The notes under the pieces are model-generated. The model did not search any database, was not told the DNA's origin, and saw nothing but the letters and a program-made list of their open reading frames with translations. From the NCBI GenBank assembly GCA_947462875.1, contig CANHQJ010000023.1, positions 1-64,000 of the forward strand: DNA of 64,000 nucleotides, in the 5' to 3' direction. The position numbers were made by a program, and so were the translations under genes. Positions 24,162 to 34,034 of the stretch are shown piece after piece (the first letter of the stretch is position 1; each line of letters begins with the position of its first letter). This DNA is from Verrucomicrobiia bacterium. Lineage in GTDB: Bacteria; Verrucomicrobiota; Verrucomicrobiia; Verrucomicrobiales; Akkermansiaceae.

Positions 24162-26543
24162 TCAGCGGAAAACCACGGCCAATTCCTTGACCAGTGTCTC
24201 CAGCACCTGCTTGTGCGCGGCATCCACTTCTTCGTTTTTGAGCGTGCGGTCGCTGGCGCGGTAATGGAAGCGGTAGGCGATGGATTTTTTCGCCACATCG
24301 AGCTTCTGCCCGGTGGGATCGGTGAACACATCGAAGCATTCGAAGTGCTGCAAGAGCGACTGACCCGCCTTGGCGATGGCTTTGTCGATCTCCGCTGCCG
24401 GGAGTGATGCCGCCACTTCCATCGCCGCATCGCGCGAGCTGCCGGGGAACTGCGGAAGTTCTTCCACCACCCGACGCCGACCCAGCCACTTGCGCACTTT
24501 GGTCAGGTCCAACTCGACGAGCCAGACGGGATGGGCGAAATCGAGTTCGCGCTCGCGTGCAGGGCGGAGACGAGCGGCCACGCCGAGGTTGCTATCGCCA
24601 CCTGTCACATCGCAGGCCAGCACGAATCCCTCGCGCTCGCGCGGCGTGAACTGGAGCGGGCAGCCCGGCAGGATGGCTTGCAAGGCGGCTTTCAGATCGT
24701 GAACGGTCGCCACCGCAGGCGCGGCGGACCAGCTTTCGGGAGCGACAGGACCGGAGAGCAGAAGGGCGATCGACTCGCTTTCCAGATCACGGGCTTTGCC
24801 ACCGCCGTTATGACGGAAAACACGACCCATTTCAAAAAAACGAAGGGATTTCAGACCTTGGCGCACGTTGCGCTCGGCCGTGGCGATGAGCCCGGGCACC
24901 AGACTGGGGCGCAGCACGGCGTGGTCTTCGCTGAGCGGCAGACTGACGGCCACGAGATCGCCGTTTTGCAAGGGACGCAGCGGCAAGGCATCGACGAGTT
25001 GTTTTTCAGCAATGAGTTTGATCGTTTGCGCTTCGAAGAATCCCAGGGCCGCGAGCGAACGACGGAGATTCATGTCGAGGTCGGCGGCGGCATCGATGTC
25101 GCTGGCGGGCACAAAGGTCGCTCTCATGCGCGAAGGCACTTTGTCGAGACCATGGACCCGCGCGATTTCTTCCACCAGATCGATGTGGCGTTGCAGGTCG
25201 GCGCGGCGGCTGGGGACGCGCCAGAGATTTTCGCCCACGGCGCTCAGACCGAGACGTAGCAAGATGTTTTCCGCCGCGGCCAGCTCGATGCTGCCGCCCA
25301 TGAGTTGATCGAGCCGCGCGGTATCGAGCTCCACCACACCCGTCAGCACAGGCAGCGAGCCGACCACCGCCGTCTCGCCCTCGATCTGGCCACCGGCGAT
25401 TTCGAGAATGAGCTGGATGGCACGCGCCGCCGCAGGCAGAACGCCTTCGGGATCGACGCCGCGCTCGAAGCGATAGGAAGAGTCGCTGCTCAACAGATGT
25501 GCGCGCGAGGTGGAACGCACCAAGGTCGGTGTGAAATACGCCGATTCTAACAAAATATCGGTGGTCGTGGCAGTGACACCGCTGGTGGCCCCGCCCATGA
25601 TGCCGGCGAGCGCCAGCACTTCGCCACGGTCATCGGAAATGACCAGATCGCCCTCGCGCAGTGCATAGCTGGATCCGTTCAACGCGGCAAAAGATTCGTC
25701 CGCTTTCGCGCCGCGCAGGTGCATGCGCACACCGACTTGTGCGGCATCGAAGGCGTGCAGCGGCTGCCCCATTTCGTGCAGCACGAAATTGGTGATATCG
25801 ACAATGTTATTGATCGGACGCAGGCCGATCGATACGAGCCGCTCCTTCAACCAGTCCGGGCTGTCCTGAACCGTCACGCCGGAAATTTTCGTCAGTGAAT
25901 AAAACGGACACGCTTCCTCCGCATCGTTTTCGATCCACTCGCTGCCGCAGCGCGTCGGCAGGGCGGGCAATTCCAGCGTCTGATGCTCTTGCTCCAACAA
26001 GGCCGCCAATTCATACGCAAGACCTCGGTGGCTGAGCAGATCCGGGCGATTCGGCGTGACCTCCACTTCTAACAAAACGTCCGATGCAAAAAGCTGCTTC
26101 ACCGGTGTGCCCACGGCGGGATCGCCTTGCAAAAGGAGCAAGCCGTTTACCTGATCCGGGACGCCGATCTCCGAACCAGAGCAAAGCATGCCCTTCGATT
26201 CCACGCCGCGCATTTTCGTCTCGCCGATCGTGAAGCCGCTGGGCAGCGCCGCACCGGGCAGGGCGCAGGGCACCTTGTCGCCGACCTTGTAATTTTGCGC
26301 GCCGCAAACGATTTGCCGCAGAGTCCCCTCCCCCGCATCCACTTGCGTGACCTTGAGACGATCGGCATTCGGGTGCTGCACAGCCTCCATGATCTGCGCC
26401 ACGACCACCTTGTCCGAGCTCACGCCCTTGGTGTGGATGCCTTCGATTTCGATGCCCGCAAAGGTCAACAAATCATCCAACTCCTGCACCGACTTCCCGG
26501 CAAGATCCACATACTCACTCAACCAATTCAACGAGACATTCAT
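24162..26543 (-). CDS. pheT: Phenylalanine-tRNA ligase beta subunit
   Basis: Beta chain of the alpha2-beta2 PheRS (793 aa). The order of domains is complete: an EMAP-type tRNA-binding domain at about 39-150 (KVTQVDAGEGTLRQIVCGA), the B3/B4 editing domain around 205-370, B5 around 395-465, a catalytic-like core, and the C-terminal FDX-ACB anticodon-binding domain (FDVFTDPTGQ, SIAYRFHYRASDRTL). It lies 20 bp after pheS on the same strand. Confidence 0.96.
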   Translation of the reverse strand: MNVSLNWLSEYVDLAGKSVQELDDLLTFAGIEIEGIHTKGVSSDKVVVAQIMEAVQHPNADRLKVTQVDAGEGTLRQIVCGAQNYKVGDKVPCALPGAALPSGFTIGETKMRGVESKGMLCSGSEIGVPDQVNGLLLLQGDPAVGTPVKQLFASDVLLEVEVTPNRPDLLSHRGLAYELAALLEQEHQTLELPALPTRCGSEWIENDAEEACPFYSLTKISGVTVQDSPDWLKERLVSIGLRPINNIVDITNFVLHEMGQPLHAFDAAQVGVRMHLRGAKADESFAALNGSSYALREGDLVISDDRGEVLALAGIMGGATSGVTATTTDILLESAYFTPTLVRSTSRAHLLSSDSSYRFERGVDPEGVLPAAARAIQLILEIAGGQIEGETAVVGSLPVLTGVVELDTARLDQLMGGSIELAAAENILLRLGLSAVGENLWRVPSRRADLQRHIDLVEEIARVHGLDKVPSRMRATFVPASDIDAAADLDMNLRRSLAALGFFEAQTIKLIAEKQLVDALPLRPLQNGDLVAVSLPLSEDHAVLRPSLVPGLIATAERNVRQGLKSLRFFEMGRVFRHNGGGKARDLESESIALLLSGPVAPESWSAAPAVATVHDLKAALQAILPGCPLQFTPREREGFVLACDVTGGDSNLGVAARLRPARERELDFAHPVWLVELDLTKVRKWLGRRRVVEELPQFPGSSRDAAMEVAASLPAAEIDKAIAKAGQSLLQHFECFDVFTDPTGQKLDVAKKSIAYRFHYRASDRTLKNEEVDAAHKQVLETLVKELAVVFR

Positions 26544-26563
26544 ACTTGATCCAAAAAAAGTTG

Positions 26564-27580
26564 TTAGGCGAACTGACGCAGGAAGCGCACATCATTTTCA
26601 ATCAGCAGGCGGATGTCGCGTATCCCCCACTGGATCATGGCCAGGCGCTCCAGACCCATGCCGAAGGCGAAACCGGTGACTTTTTCCGGATCATACGCAC
26701 GATCCTTGCGCGATTGGCACACGGCCTCGAAAACAGCAGGGTCCACCATGCCGCAGCCCGCCACCTCGATCCAGCGCGGTGCCTGACCTTTCACCTCCAG
26801 CTTCACATCGATCTCAAAGCTCGGCTCGGTGAACGGGAAAAAGTGCGGACGAAAACGCACCGCCGTATCCGCGCCGAACATCTCGCGCAAAAACGCCTCC
26901 AGCGTGCCTTTCAGATCGGGCAGGGAGACATCGGTATCGACATACAAGCCCTCCAACTGGTGAAACGCGGAAAGGTGCGTGCTGTCGATTTCATCGCGCC
27001 GATACGCCGTGCCGGGTGCCGTGATGCGCAGCGGTGGCGCGCATTTTTCCATCATGCGGATCTGCACCGAGGAAGTGTGCGTGCGCAGCAGCTTGCCGGA
27101 GTCAAAGTAGAAGGTATCCTTCGCATTGCGCGCCGGGTGATCGGCGGGGGTGTTGAGGGCATCGAAGCAATGGAATTCATCCTCGATCTCCGGACCATCG
27201 GCCAGCGCAAAACCCATGCGGCGCAAAATCCCCACCGCACGCTCGCGCAGCAAGGTCAGCGGATGCACCGCGCCGGCGGGCAGGGCACGCGCGGGCAGCG
27301 TGGGATCGATCCCGACAAGCGCGGCACGATCGGCGATCTCTTGCAGGTCCGCTTGCTTCGCGTCGAGCGCGGCTGTGATCGCGGTGCGCGCGCTGTTGAG
27401 CAGTTGACCGATTTCGCCCTTTTCCGCAGGAGGCACGTCTTTCATGCCTGCCGAGAGTACAGTGAGCGACCCTTTTTTTCCCAGAACCGATACCCGCGCC
27501 TCTTCCAAGCTACGCGCATCCGGAGCCGCGGCGATGGCGGCGAGGGCGTCATTTTGTACTAGCAAAATTTGATCTTTCAT
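26564..27580 (-). CDS. pheS: Phenylalanine-tRNA ligase alpha subunit
   Basis: Catalytic class II chain of PheRS (338 aa). An N-terminal coiled coil leads to the aminoacylation core with HTSSVQIRMM, motif 2 around SAFHQLEGLYVD, and motif 3 GFAFGMGLERLAMI. It charges tRNA-Phe with Phe in complex with PheT, which follows. It is divergent from the cytochrome gene at 27662 across an 81-bp gap; no attenuator-like leader was seen. Confidence 0.96.
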   Translation of the reverse strand: MKDQILLVQNDALAAIAAAPDARSLEEARVSVLGKKGSLTVLSAGMKDVPPAEKGEIGQLLNSARTAITAALDAKQADLQEIADRAALVGIDPTLPARALPAGAVHPLTLLRERAVGILRRMGFALADGPEIEDEFHCFDALNTPADHPARNAKDTFYFDSGKLLRTHTSSVQIRMMEKCAPPLRITAPGTAYRRDEIDSTHLSAFHQLEGLYVDTDVSLPDLKGTLEAFLREMFGADTAVRFRPHFFPFTEPSFEIDVKLEVKGQAPRWIEVAGCGMVDPAVFEAVCQSRKDRAYDPEKVTGFAFGMGLERLAMIQWGIRDIRLLIENDVRFLRQFA

Positions 27581-27661
27581 ACTGTAATGTCCGCGCCCCT
27601 TTAGCCGTAGGAAGCTGAAAGGTCAAAGCAGACCTGCGTTTTATACGATATTTTTTCTCCT

Positions 27662-29677
27662 ATGCCGCGCCCATTCCTGAAATTCGCCGTTCTTCTGTTC
27701 AGCAGCAGCCTCGCCAGCCACGCGCAACTCATCGCCACCTTTCAGTCGAATGGAAAAAACGACACCCGACAGGACCGGCTGCCCGCCCTGTGGCTGAAAA
27801 CCGGCGAAGCCCCCAGCGCTTTTCTGGCTCCCGGGCCCTTCGAAACCACCTGGACCGGAAAGCTCAAAATAGCCAAACGCCAGCGACTGATCTTTTCCTT
27901 CGAGGGCGAAGGCGAAGCGAAACTGACTCTCGATGGCGAGGAACTGCTCGTCGAAAAGGGCAAGCTCGGCACCGCACGCTCCGAACAAAAACGCATCAAT
28001 CCGGGCGAACACGACATCGTCATCACCTACAAGAGCCGCCCCGATGGTGCCGCGCACTTCCGCCTCTTCTGGGAGGAAAAGGATTTCCCCCGCCAATCCG
28101 TGCCGCCCACCGCCTTCGTCAGCGTACCCACGCCCGAGGCCACCCTTTCCGCCCAACAACGCCGGGGCCGCGAGCTTTTCGCCACACAACACTGCGCCAA
28201 GTGCCACCAGAGCGAGTCGGCACTGGGCGCTGATCCCATGCAGGAAATGCAGGAAATCGCCCCGCTCTTGGTCAATCCCGGCGACCGCCTCACCGAACCC
28301 TGGCTCCGCGCCTGGCTCAGCGAACCGCACACCCTGCGCCCGGGCACCACGATGCCACAATTGTTCGATGCCAAAAAACCGGAAAGCGCCCAACAAGTCG
28401 CCGATCTCGCCGCGTTTCTCACTTCGATGAAATCCGGCAGCGGGACCACCGCCGCCGCTGCGGACGAGGCCACCATTCTCGCCGGCGGTGCCCATTTCCA
28501 CAAACTCGGCTGCGCCGCCTGCCACACAGGGCCGGACCAGGAAAAACCCGACCTCGATAACAAACGCATCCCCCTGCGCCACGTCGCAGCGAAGTTTCAG
28601 CCCGGTGCCCTCGCCACCTTCCTCAAGAGCCCCAATGCCTATGCCCCGCACCGAGGCATGCCGGATTTCCAGCTTAGCGATGAGGAAATCAAAGGCCTCA
28701 GCGCCTTCCTCACCGCCAAGGCAAAGACACCCCTGCCACCGCAGCCCGCGCTCACAGGCGATGCTACTCGCGGCAAGGAAGTCGCCGCCGCGCACCATTG
28801 TTTCTACTGCCACGCGGGTCTGCCCACTCCGGAAAAACTCACGGTTCCCAGCATGCAAAAAATGTTCGCCGCCGATTGGTCGGCAAAAGGCTGCGTCGCC
28901 CCTGCGGAAAAACGCGGTACCGCGCCCGCCCTGCATCTCGCGGAAAACGACAGGCTTGCCCTGATCGCCTTCGCCAAAACCGGCACCCAGTCGCTGGGAC
29001 ACAATGACAAATCAGAAGCCGCCGAGCGGAAATTCCACTCACTGCGCTGCGATGCCTGCCACTCGCGCGATGGCCTCCCCGCCTTGCTCGATAGCACCCA
29101 TGCCGAAACCCAGTCGCTCACCGCACACATTGCCGGGGCGAACGAAAAGCTCGATCAGTCGCGCCCGCACCTGAGCTTCATCGGTGAGATGCTGCAAACC
29201 ACTTTCATGCAGAGCATCATCAGCGGCAGCCTCACCACCAAGCCCCGCCCCTGGCTCGACATGCGCATGCCCGCCTACAGCGCCCACGCCGCCTCGCTCA
29301 GCGATGGCTTCGCACGACTCCACGGCATCGATCCCGAGGAAAAAACCACCCACGCCAGCGATCCCGCCCTGGTCGCCATCGGCAAGGACCTGATCTCCGC
29401 CGACAAAGGCTTCGGCTGCACCACCTGCCACGGCCTCGAAAAAACGCCGCCCACCGCCGCCTTCGAAGTGCAGGGTCTTTATTTGGAGCACATCGGCGGA
29501 CGCCTGCGTCGCGAGTGGTATGACCGCTGGATGGACAACCCCGGCAGCGTCACCCCCGGCACCAAAATGCCCCAGTACGCCCCCGGCGGAGAATCCCCCA
29601 ACCCCGCCCTCAACGGCAACGCCGCCGATCAGTTCAACGCCATCTGGCACTACCTGCAATCCGTGCAGAAAAAATAA
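27662..29677 (+). CDS. Multihaem cytochrome c protein with PA14-like domain
   Basis: A secreted 671-aa protein. After the signal peptide (LFSSSLASHAQ) comes a PA14-like beta domain at about 25-145 (LTLDGEELLVEKG, FRLFWEE). Five CxxCH haem-binding motifs follow: CAKCH (about 179), CAACH (284), CFYCH (380), CDACH (463) and CTTCH (587). Axial Met candidates occur in GTTMPQ, HRGMPDF, DMRMPAY and GTKMPQ. The layout resembles the planctomycete/verrucomicrobial cytochrome families attached to membrane-bound dehydrogenases, but no dehydrogenase domain is fused here. Probably periplasmic electron transfer. Confidence 0.82.
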   Translation: MPRPFLKFAVLLFSSSLASHAQLIATFQSNGKNDTRQDRLPALWLKTGEAPSAFLAPGPFETTWTGKLKIAKRQRLIFSFEGEGEAKLTLDGEELLVEKGKLGTARSEQKRINPGEHDIVITYKSRPDGAAHFRLFWEEKDFPRQSVPPTAFVSVPTPEATLSAQQRRGRELFATQHCAKCHQSESALGADPMQEMQEIAPLLVNPGDRLTEPWLRAWLSEPHTLRPGTTMPQLFDAKKPESAQQVADLAAFLTSMKSGSGTTAAAADEATILAGGAHFHKLGCAACHTGPDQEKPDLDNKRIPLRHVAAKFQPGALATFLKSPNAYAPHRGMPDFQLSDEEIKGLSAFLTAKAKTPLPPQPALTGDATRGKEVAAAHHCFYCHAGLPTPEKLTVPSMQKMFAADWSAKGCVAPAEKRGTAPALHLAENDRLALIAFAKTGTQSLGHNDKSEAAERKFHSLRCDACHSRDGLPALLDSTHAETQSLTAHIAGANEKLDQSRPHLSFIGEMLQTTFMQSIISGSLTTKPRPWLDMRMPAYSAHAASLSDGFARLHGIDPEEKTTHASDPALVAIGKDLISADKGFGCTTCHGLEKTPPTAAFEVQGLYLEHIGGRLRREWYDRWMDNPGSVTPGTKMPQYAPGGESPNPALNGNAADQFNAIWHYLQSVQKK

Positions 29678-29688
29678 TTTCGATTTTC

Positions 29689-30564
29689 ATGTCGCTCACG
29701 CCCTCTCTTCCGCAGACCGCGCACCTTCTCATTTGCGGCAACGGCTACCTCGGCCAGGCCATCGCCAGCGCGGCCTCGGAGCGTGGGTTTGACGTGACCA
29801 CCTGCTCGCTTTCCGGTGGAAATGGCAGCCATGTCTGTGACCTCGGTTCCGCGGAATCCGTCGCCATGCTGGCATCGATGATCGAACCACCCGATGCCAT
29901 CATCCACTGCGCCAGCAGCGGCAAGGGCGGGCCTCCCGCCTACGAGTCCGTCTATCGCAATGGCATCCTGCATCTGCAATCCGCTTTTCCAGAGACACTG
30001 ATCCTCTTCACCTCCAGCTCCTCCGTCTATGGCCAGACCGATGGCAGCATCGTCACCGAAGACTCCCCCGCCGTGCCCGACCGCGAAACCGGCCGCATTT
30101 TGTTAGAAGCCGAGGCCCTCACCACCGCCGCAAACGGCATCGTCTGCCGCCTTTCCGGCATCTATGGTCCGGAGCGCTCGGTGCTGCTGAAAAAATTCCT
30201 CCACGGCGAAGCGGTCATCGAAGAAGACGGTCGCCGTTTCCTCAACCAGATCCACCGCGACGACGCCGCCACCGCCATCCTGCACCTGCTGGCACTGGCC
30301 CTGGAAAACAACGCAGCAACGCGCACCTGCGGAGAAATCTTCAACGTCACTGACTCCCGCCCGCTCACCCAGCGCGAAGTGTATGAATCCATGGCCGCGC
30401 ATTTCCAGCGCCCGCTTCCCCCCACCGGTCCCCGCGATGAAAACCGCAAACGCGGCTGGACCCATAAGCAGGTGAGCAATGAAAAACTTCGCGCGCTAGG
30501 CTGGCAACCTCAATTCCCCTCTTTCCTCGAAGCCTACCCCGGCATCGCACCGACCTTGGACTGA
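29689..30564 (+). CDS. NAD-dependent epimerase/dehydratase family protein
   Basis: A 291-aa extended SDR-fold protein similar to the YeeZ/YwnB-like nucleotide-sugar epimerase group. The Rossmann motif LLICGNGYLGQAIA is at the N-terminus, FTSSSSVYGQ holds a Ser/Tyr pair, CRLSGIYGPER is typical, and IHRDDAATAI and NVTDSRPLTQREVY complete the fold. The canonical YxxxK is not clear, so activity as an epimerase is uncertain. The gene lies 11 bp after the cytochrome gene. Confidence 0.75.
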   Translation: MSLTPSLPQTAHLLICGNGYLGQAIASAASERGFDVTTCSLSGGNGSHVCDLGSAESVAMLASMIEPPDAIIHCASSGKGGPPAYESVYRNGILHLQSAFPETLILFTSSSSVYGQTDGSIVTEDSPAVPDRETGRILLEAEALTTAANGIVCRLSGIYGPERSVLLKKFLHGEAVIEEDGRRFLNQIHRDDAATAILHLLALALENNAATRTCGEIFNVTDSRPLTQREVYESMAAHFQRPLPPTGPRDENRKRGWTHKQVSNEKLRALGWQPQFPSFLEAYPGIAPTLD

Positions 30565-30568
30565 GTCG

Positions 30569-30737
30569 GGCAGGGACGGTTCTCCGAACCGTCCGGTGGA
30601 GTAAGAGTGGTTCGCTCACCGACAACCATCCGAACCCTTCCGCTTTGTTTGCGAAGGGCGTCTGGGATGAAGGTTGCTTGTCTTGGGGCGAGAAGCGATT
30701 TTGCCCCACCGGACCGCTCGGAGAGACGGTCCCTGCC
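30569..30737. repeat. 170-bp foldback (MITE-like) element
   Basis: The ends are imperfect inverted repeats of about 36 bp (30569-30604 and 30702-30737) sharing GGCAGGGAC, CTCCGA and GTCCGGTGG. The left arm alone also folds, with GGACGGTTC against GAACCGTCC. The inner part is also partly self-complementary (GACAACCATCC against GAAGGTTGCTTGTC). It fills nearly all of the convergent gap between two genes, 5 bp from one stop and 7 bp from the other. Confidence 0.65.
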
Positions 30738-30744
30738 AGTGAAT

Positions 30745-31731
30745 CTAACACACCCGGCATTGCCACACGCGAAAGGCTTCGCCTGCGCCTAGTTCATCGA
30801 CCGCATGACGATCGCCAGGATGGTCATCCTTCACCCAGGGCAAAAGAAAATCGCGCTGGGATTGCAGCACTGCCGATTCGGCAAAATGCGATGTCCACTC
30901 GATCATGTCGGTGAAATTGATGTCCGCCGTGAGGTCTTGCCGGCCGATGTTCTGATAGATCCCCGGCCCGGTGATGCGCTGCTGCAGGAAGTAGGCGCGC
31001 ACGGTGCCAGCAGGCTGACGAAGATAGAGGAATTCGATCGCCGCACCGTAGTCGATCGTCAGCATAGACCCTTTTCGCCAACAACTCTTCAATGCGTCCA
31101 GCCATCGCCGCACCGATGCATGGACTTCGATCCGTTGTCCGTCCTGCCAGGTGCGCTGCCATGCGCTGGTCGGCGGAAGGTCCGGGGCATCTAACAAGAC
31201 TTCCTGCAGGACACCGTTCGATTGCCTCACGTGCAGCTCTTTCCAGCACTCGCCCGCCCGCTGGAACACCCGCACGGGAAACGCATCAAAAAATTCGTTC
31301 GAATACAAACACGCCGCACCCGCACAGGCCGCCATCGCCGATTCCACGGAATCGTGCCAGCGGGCTTTTCGCAATGACGGTCGCTTTTGTTGCAGCTCGC
31401 GCAGGGATGCGGAGGTCTCGACCAAATGCCACCGCACGCGCCACCGCCACCATAGGGGAAAATGCGAGCGCACGGCAGCCGATAAAGCGCCGCTGCCGGG
31501 TCCGAGCTCGATCACATCGCGGCATCCTGTCGACCGCAGCTCGCGCAGCAGCCACGCGGCGATCGCCCGCGCCAGGGCCGGGGCGATTTCCGCCGTTGTG
31601 GTGAAATCACCGCCACGGCCGACGGTGGAAATACTACGCGCATAGTATCCGTGCTCCGGATCATGCAGCGCATGGGCCATGAACGTCTCGAACGGGACGA
31701 CATCCCCCTCCTTGGAAAAGAGTCGCGCCAT
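30745..31731 (-). CDS. Class I SAM-dependent methyltransferase (MidA/NDUFAF7-like, COG1565)
   Basis: A 328-aa methyltransferase of the family including mitochondrial NDUFAF7, which methylates an Arg of complex I. FMAHALHDPEHGYYA near the start is the family signature, GGDFTTTAEIAPALA follows, and the SAM-binding loop is VIELGPGSGALSAAV. YSNEFFDAFPVRVF and MLTIDYGA also match. It starts 3 bp after the oligopeptidase stop, in one operon. The bacterial substrate is unknown. Confidence 0.87.
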   Translation of the reverse strand: MARLFSKEGDVVPFETFMAHALHDPEHGYYARSISTVGRGGDFTTTAEIAPALARAIAAWLLRELRSTGCRDVIELGPGSGALSAAVRSHFPLWWRWRVRWHLVETSASLRELQQKRPSLRKARWHDSVESAMAACAGAACLYSNEFFDAFPVRVFQRAGECWKELHVRQSNGVLQEVLLDAPDLPPTSAWQRTWQDGQRIEVHASVRRWLDALKSCWRKGSMLTIDYGAAIEFLYLRQPAGTVRAYFLQQRITGPGIYQNIGRQDLTADINFTDMIEWTSHFAESAVLQSQRDFLLPWVKDDHPGDRHAVDELGAGEAFRVWQCRVC

Positions 31732-31734
31732 GGT

Positions 31735-33855
31735 TCACGCCAGCACCGGATCGTGAAGCAATCCCGCACGGCGCAGCAGAGGCTCCAGATGAGGATCGCG
31801 CCCCATGAAGCGGCGGTAGAGCTCATCCGCCGGGGCCGAGTTCCCCTTGCTGAGAATGTGCTCGCGGAAATCATGACCCGTCAGCGGATTGAGAATCCCT
31901 TCTTCCTCGAAGCGCGTGAAAGCATCGGCATCCAGCACCTCGGCCCATTTATAAGAGTAGTAGCCGGCGGCATAACCCGTGGGCGAACTGAAGAGGTGGT
32001 TGAACCGGCGCGCCATGCCGGGCGCCTCGGTTTTCATCGGCACGCGATACTCCGCCAGGATCTCGCGCTCGACGAGATCGAGATCGCGACCGCTGTATTT
32101 CTCCAGGTGCATGTGCAGCTCCAGATCGAGTTTGCCAAATGCCAACTGGCGCATGAACACCGTGGCGCTCATGTAGTTTTTCGCATCGATCATTTTCCGG
32201 AACAGATCCTCGGGAATCGCCGCGCCGGTCTCGTGATGGCGGGCGAACAAGTCCAGCGACTCACGCGACCAGCAGTAGTTTTCCAAAATCTGCGAGGGCA
32301 ACTCGACAAAATCCCACGGCACGTTCGTCCCCGCCAGCGATTCCACGGCGACATCGCTCAAGAGCCCGTGCAACAAGTGGCCGAACTCATGGAAAATCGT
32401 CTCCACCTCACCATGCGTCAGCAAGGCTTCCTTGCCATCCACGGGCGGCGTCATATTGCCGATGATCAGACCGAGATGCGGCTGGCGCGCCTTGCCTTCC
32501 TGCGGCGGGCTACCGGCTTCGAGCTGGTTCATCCACGCACCGCCGCGCTTCGATTCGCGCGGATGCCAGTCGGCATAGAACGATCCCAGATGCTCACCGC
32601 TTTGACGATCGCGCAGTTCGTAAAACGTCACTTCAGGATGCCAAACCTCGATCGTTTCCTCGGCGACATCAGCGGGACGTTTGCCCTTTTCAAAATACGT
32701 GCCGTCCACCTTGCGGATATCGATGCCGAAAACCGTGGCCGCCAGATCAAACATGCCCGCCATCACCTTGCCCACCGGGAAATACGGACGCAGCGCCTCG
32801 TCATCGAGATCGAAGTGCTCCTTGCGACGTTTTTCCGCCCAATACGAAACCTCCCACGGCTCTAACAACTCACAGACATCGCCGGTTTTCTCCGATTTGT
32901 AGGCACACAGTTCGCGGTATTCCTTGCGGTATTCCCCGGCGATGCGGTCGTGCAGATCTTCCACGAAGGACAGGGCAGTCCGCCCGTTTTTCGCCATGCG
33001 CCGTTGCAGCACCAGATCCGCGAAATTTTCTTTGCCGAGCAATTGCGCCTTTTCCTGACGCAACTGAAGAATGCTCCACACCAGTGACGTGTTATCGTGC
33101 TCACCCAGTGATCCGACTTTCACCGATGCCTCCCAAATTTCACGACGCAGCGAATCGTCATCCGCATACTGCATGATGGGAAACATCGAGGGCTGGTGCA
33201 AGGTGAAGCGCCAGGCCGGCTCTGTCTCGGAGCCATGGCCTTTGGCCTTCGCATTCGATGCCGCCGCCGCCACGGCCGATTCCGGCAAGCCCGCGAGGCG
33301 TTGCGCATCCGTCACAACGATTTCCCAGGCATTCGTCGCATCGAGCACATGCTCGGCATACTGTTTCGTCAGCTTGGAAAGCTCGGCATCGATCTCGGCG
33401 ATGCGCGCCTTCGGTTCCGCCGGCAGGTCCGCACCATCCTGGATGAAATCCAGCATCGTCTCCTCCACATGGCGGCGCTGGATCGCGGGCAGCGACTCCA
33501 CCGCAGGCGATTCGCCAAAACTCTTGAGCACTTTCCACAGATCCTCGCGCAGAGGAATGGATGAATAGAACTCGGAAACTTCCGGCAACATTTGATTCAA
33601 GGCCGCACGCTGCGCCGGTTCATCCGATACGGAATCGAGATGCGACAATCGACCCCACGCGCGATTCAGGGACTTCGATGCCTTTTCAAGCGCGTGAAAG
33701 GTGTTTTCATACGTGAGTTCCGAACCATCGAGCGCGGCAATCGCATCGATCTTCGCCCGCGCCTCATCCAAGCCCTTGCGAATATCGGCTTCTACAGCTT
33801 CAGGGATCAAGGTGGACCAGCGAACGGCAAAGGATGGGTCAATGAAGGGATGCAT
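31735..33855 (-). CDS. M3 family oligopeptidase (oligopeptidase A-like)
   Basis: Zinc metallopeptidase that degrades short peptides in the cytoplasm (706 aa from ATG 33855). The zinc motif FHEFGHLLHGLLS is followed by a downstream Glu in the usual helix (PSQILENYCWS), both typical of M3 enzymes such as PrlC/Dcp. The N-terminal half is helical, as expected. An ATG two codons upstream is equally possible. No signal peptide. Forms an operon with the methyltransferase. Confidence 0.92.
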   Translation of the reverse strand: MHPFIDPSFAVRWSTLIPEAVEADIRKGLDEARAKIDAIAALDGSELTYENTFHALEKASKSLNRAWGRLSHLDSVSDEPAQRAALNQMLPEVSEFYSSIPLREDLWKVLKSFGESPAVESLPAIQRRHVEETMLDFIQDGADLPAEPKARIAEIDAELSKLTKQYAEHVLDATNAWEIVVTDAQRLAGLPESAVAAAASNAKAKGHGSETEPAWRFTLHQPSMFPIMQYADDDSLRREIWEASVKVGSLGEHDNTSLVWSILQLRQEKAQLLGKENFADLVLQRRMAKNGRTALSFVEDLHDRIAGEYRKEYRELCAYKSEKTGDVCELLEPWEVSYWAEKRRKEHFDLDDEALRPYFPVGKVMAGMFDLAATVFGIDIRKVDGTYFEKGKRPADVAEETIEVWHPEVTFYELRDRQSGEHLGSFYADWHPRESKRGGAWMNQLEAGSPPQEGKARQPHLGLIIGNMTPPVDGKEALLTHGEVETIFHEFGHLLHGLLSDVAVESLAGTNVPWDFVELPSQILENYCWSRESLDLFARHHETGAAIPEDLFRKMIDAKNYMSATVFMRQLAFGKLDLELHMHLEKYSGRDLDLVEREILAEYRVPMKTEAPGMARRFNHLFSSPTGYAAGYYSYKWAEVLDADAFTRFEEEGILNPLTGHDFREHILSKGNSAPADELYRRFMGRDPHLEPLLRRAGLLHDPVLA

Positions 33856-34034
33856 GCGCAAAAGCTAGACAGTCAACGCACAAACGCAATCGGGAATACA
33901 AAAATTTTCCGTTTGCGGGTTTGACGTCTTCCGCTCCACCTTCTACCGTGCCCGCCGCTCGCACGATCACGAATTTTTCATCGGAAGCTCATGATCATTT
34001 CATGATGCCGTGATTTCCTAGCGAGAGTTTTCCC

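Noticed and set aside
27641-29002. Minus-strand 453-aa frame opposite the cytochrome gene
   Set aside because: Gly/Ala-rich shadow; the five CxxCH motifs define the real strand.
30607-30914. Short plus-strand open frames (61 and 89 aa) in the foldback repeat
   Set aside because: They are translations of repeat DNA and of the MidA-like gene's opposite strand.
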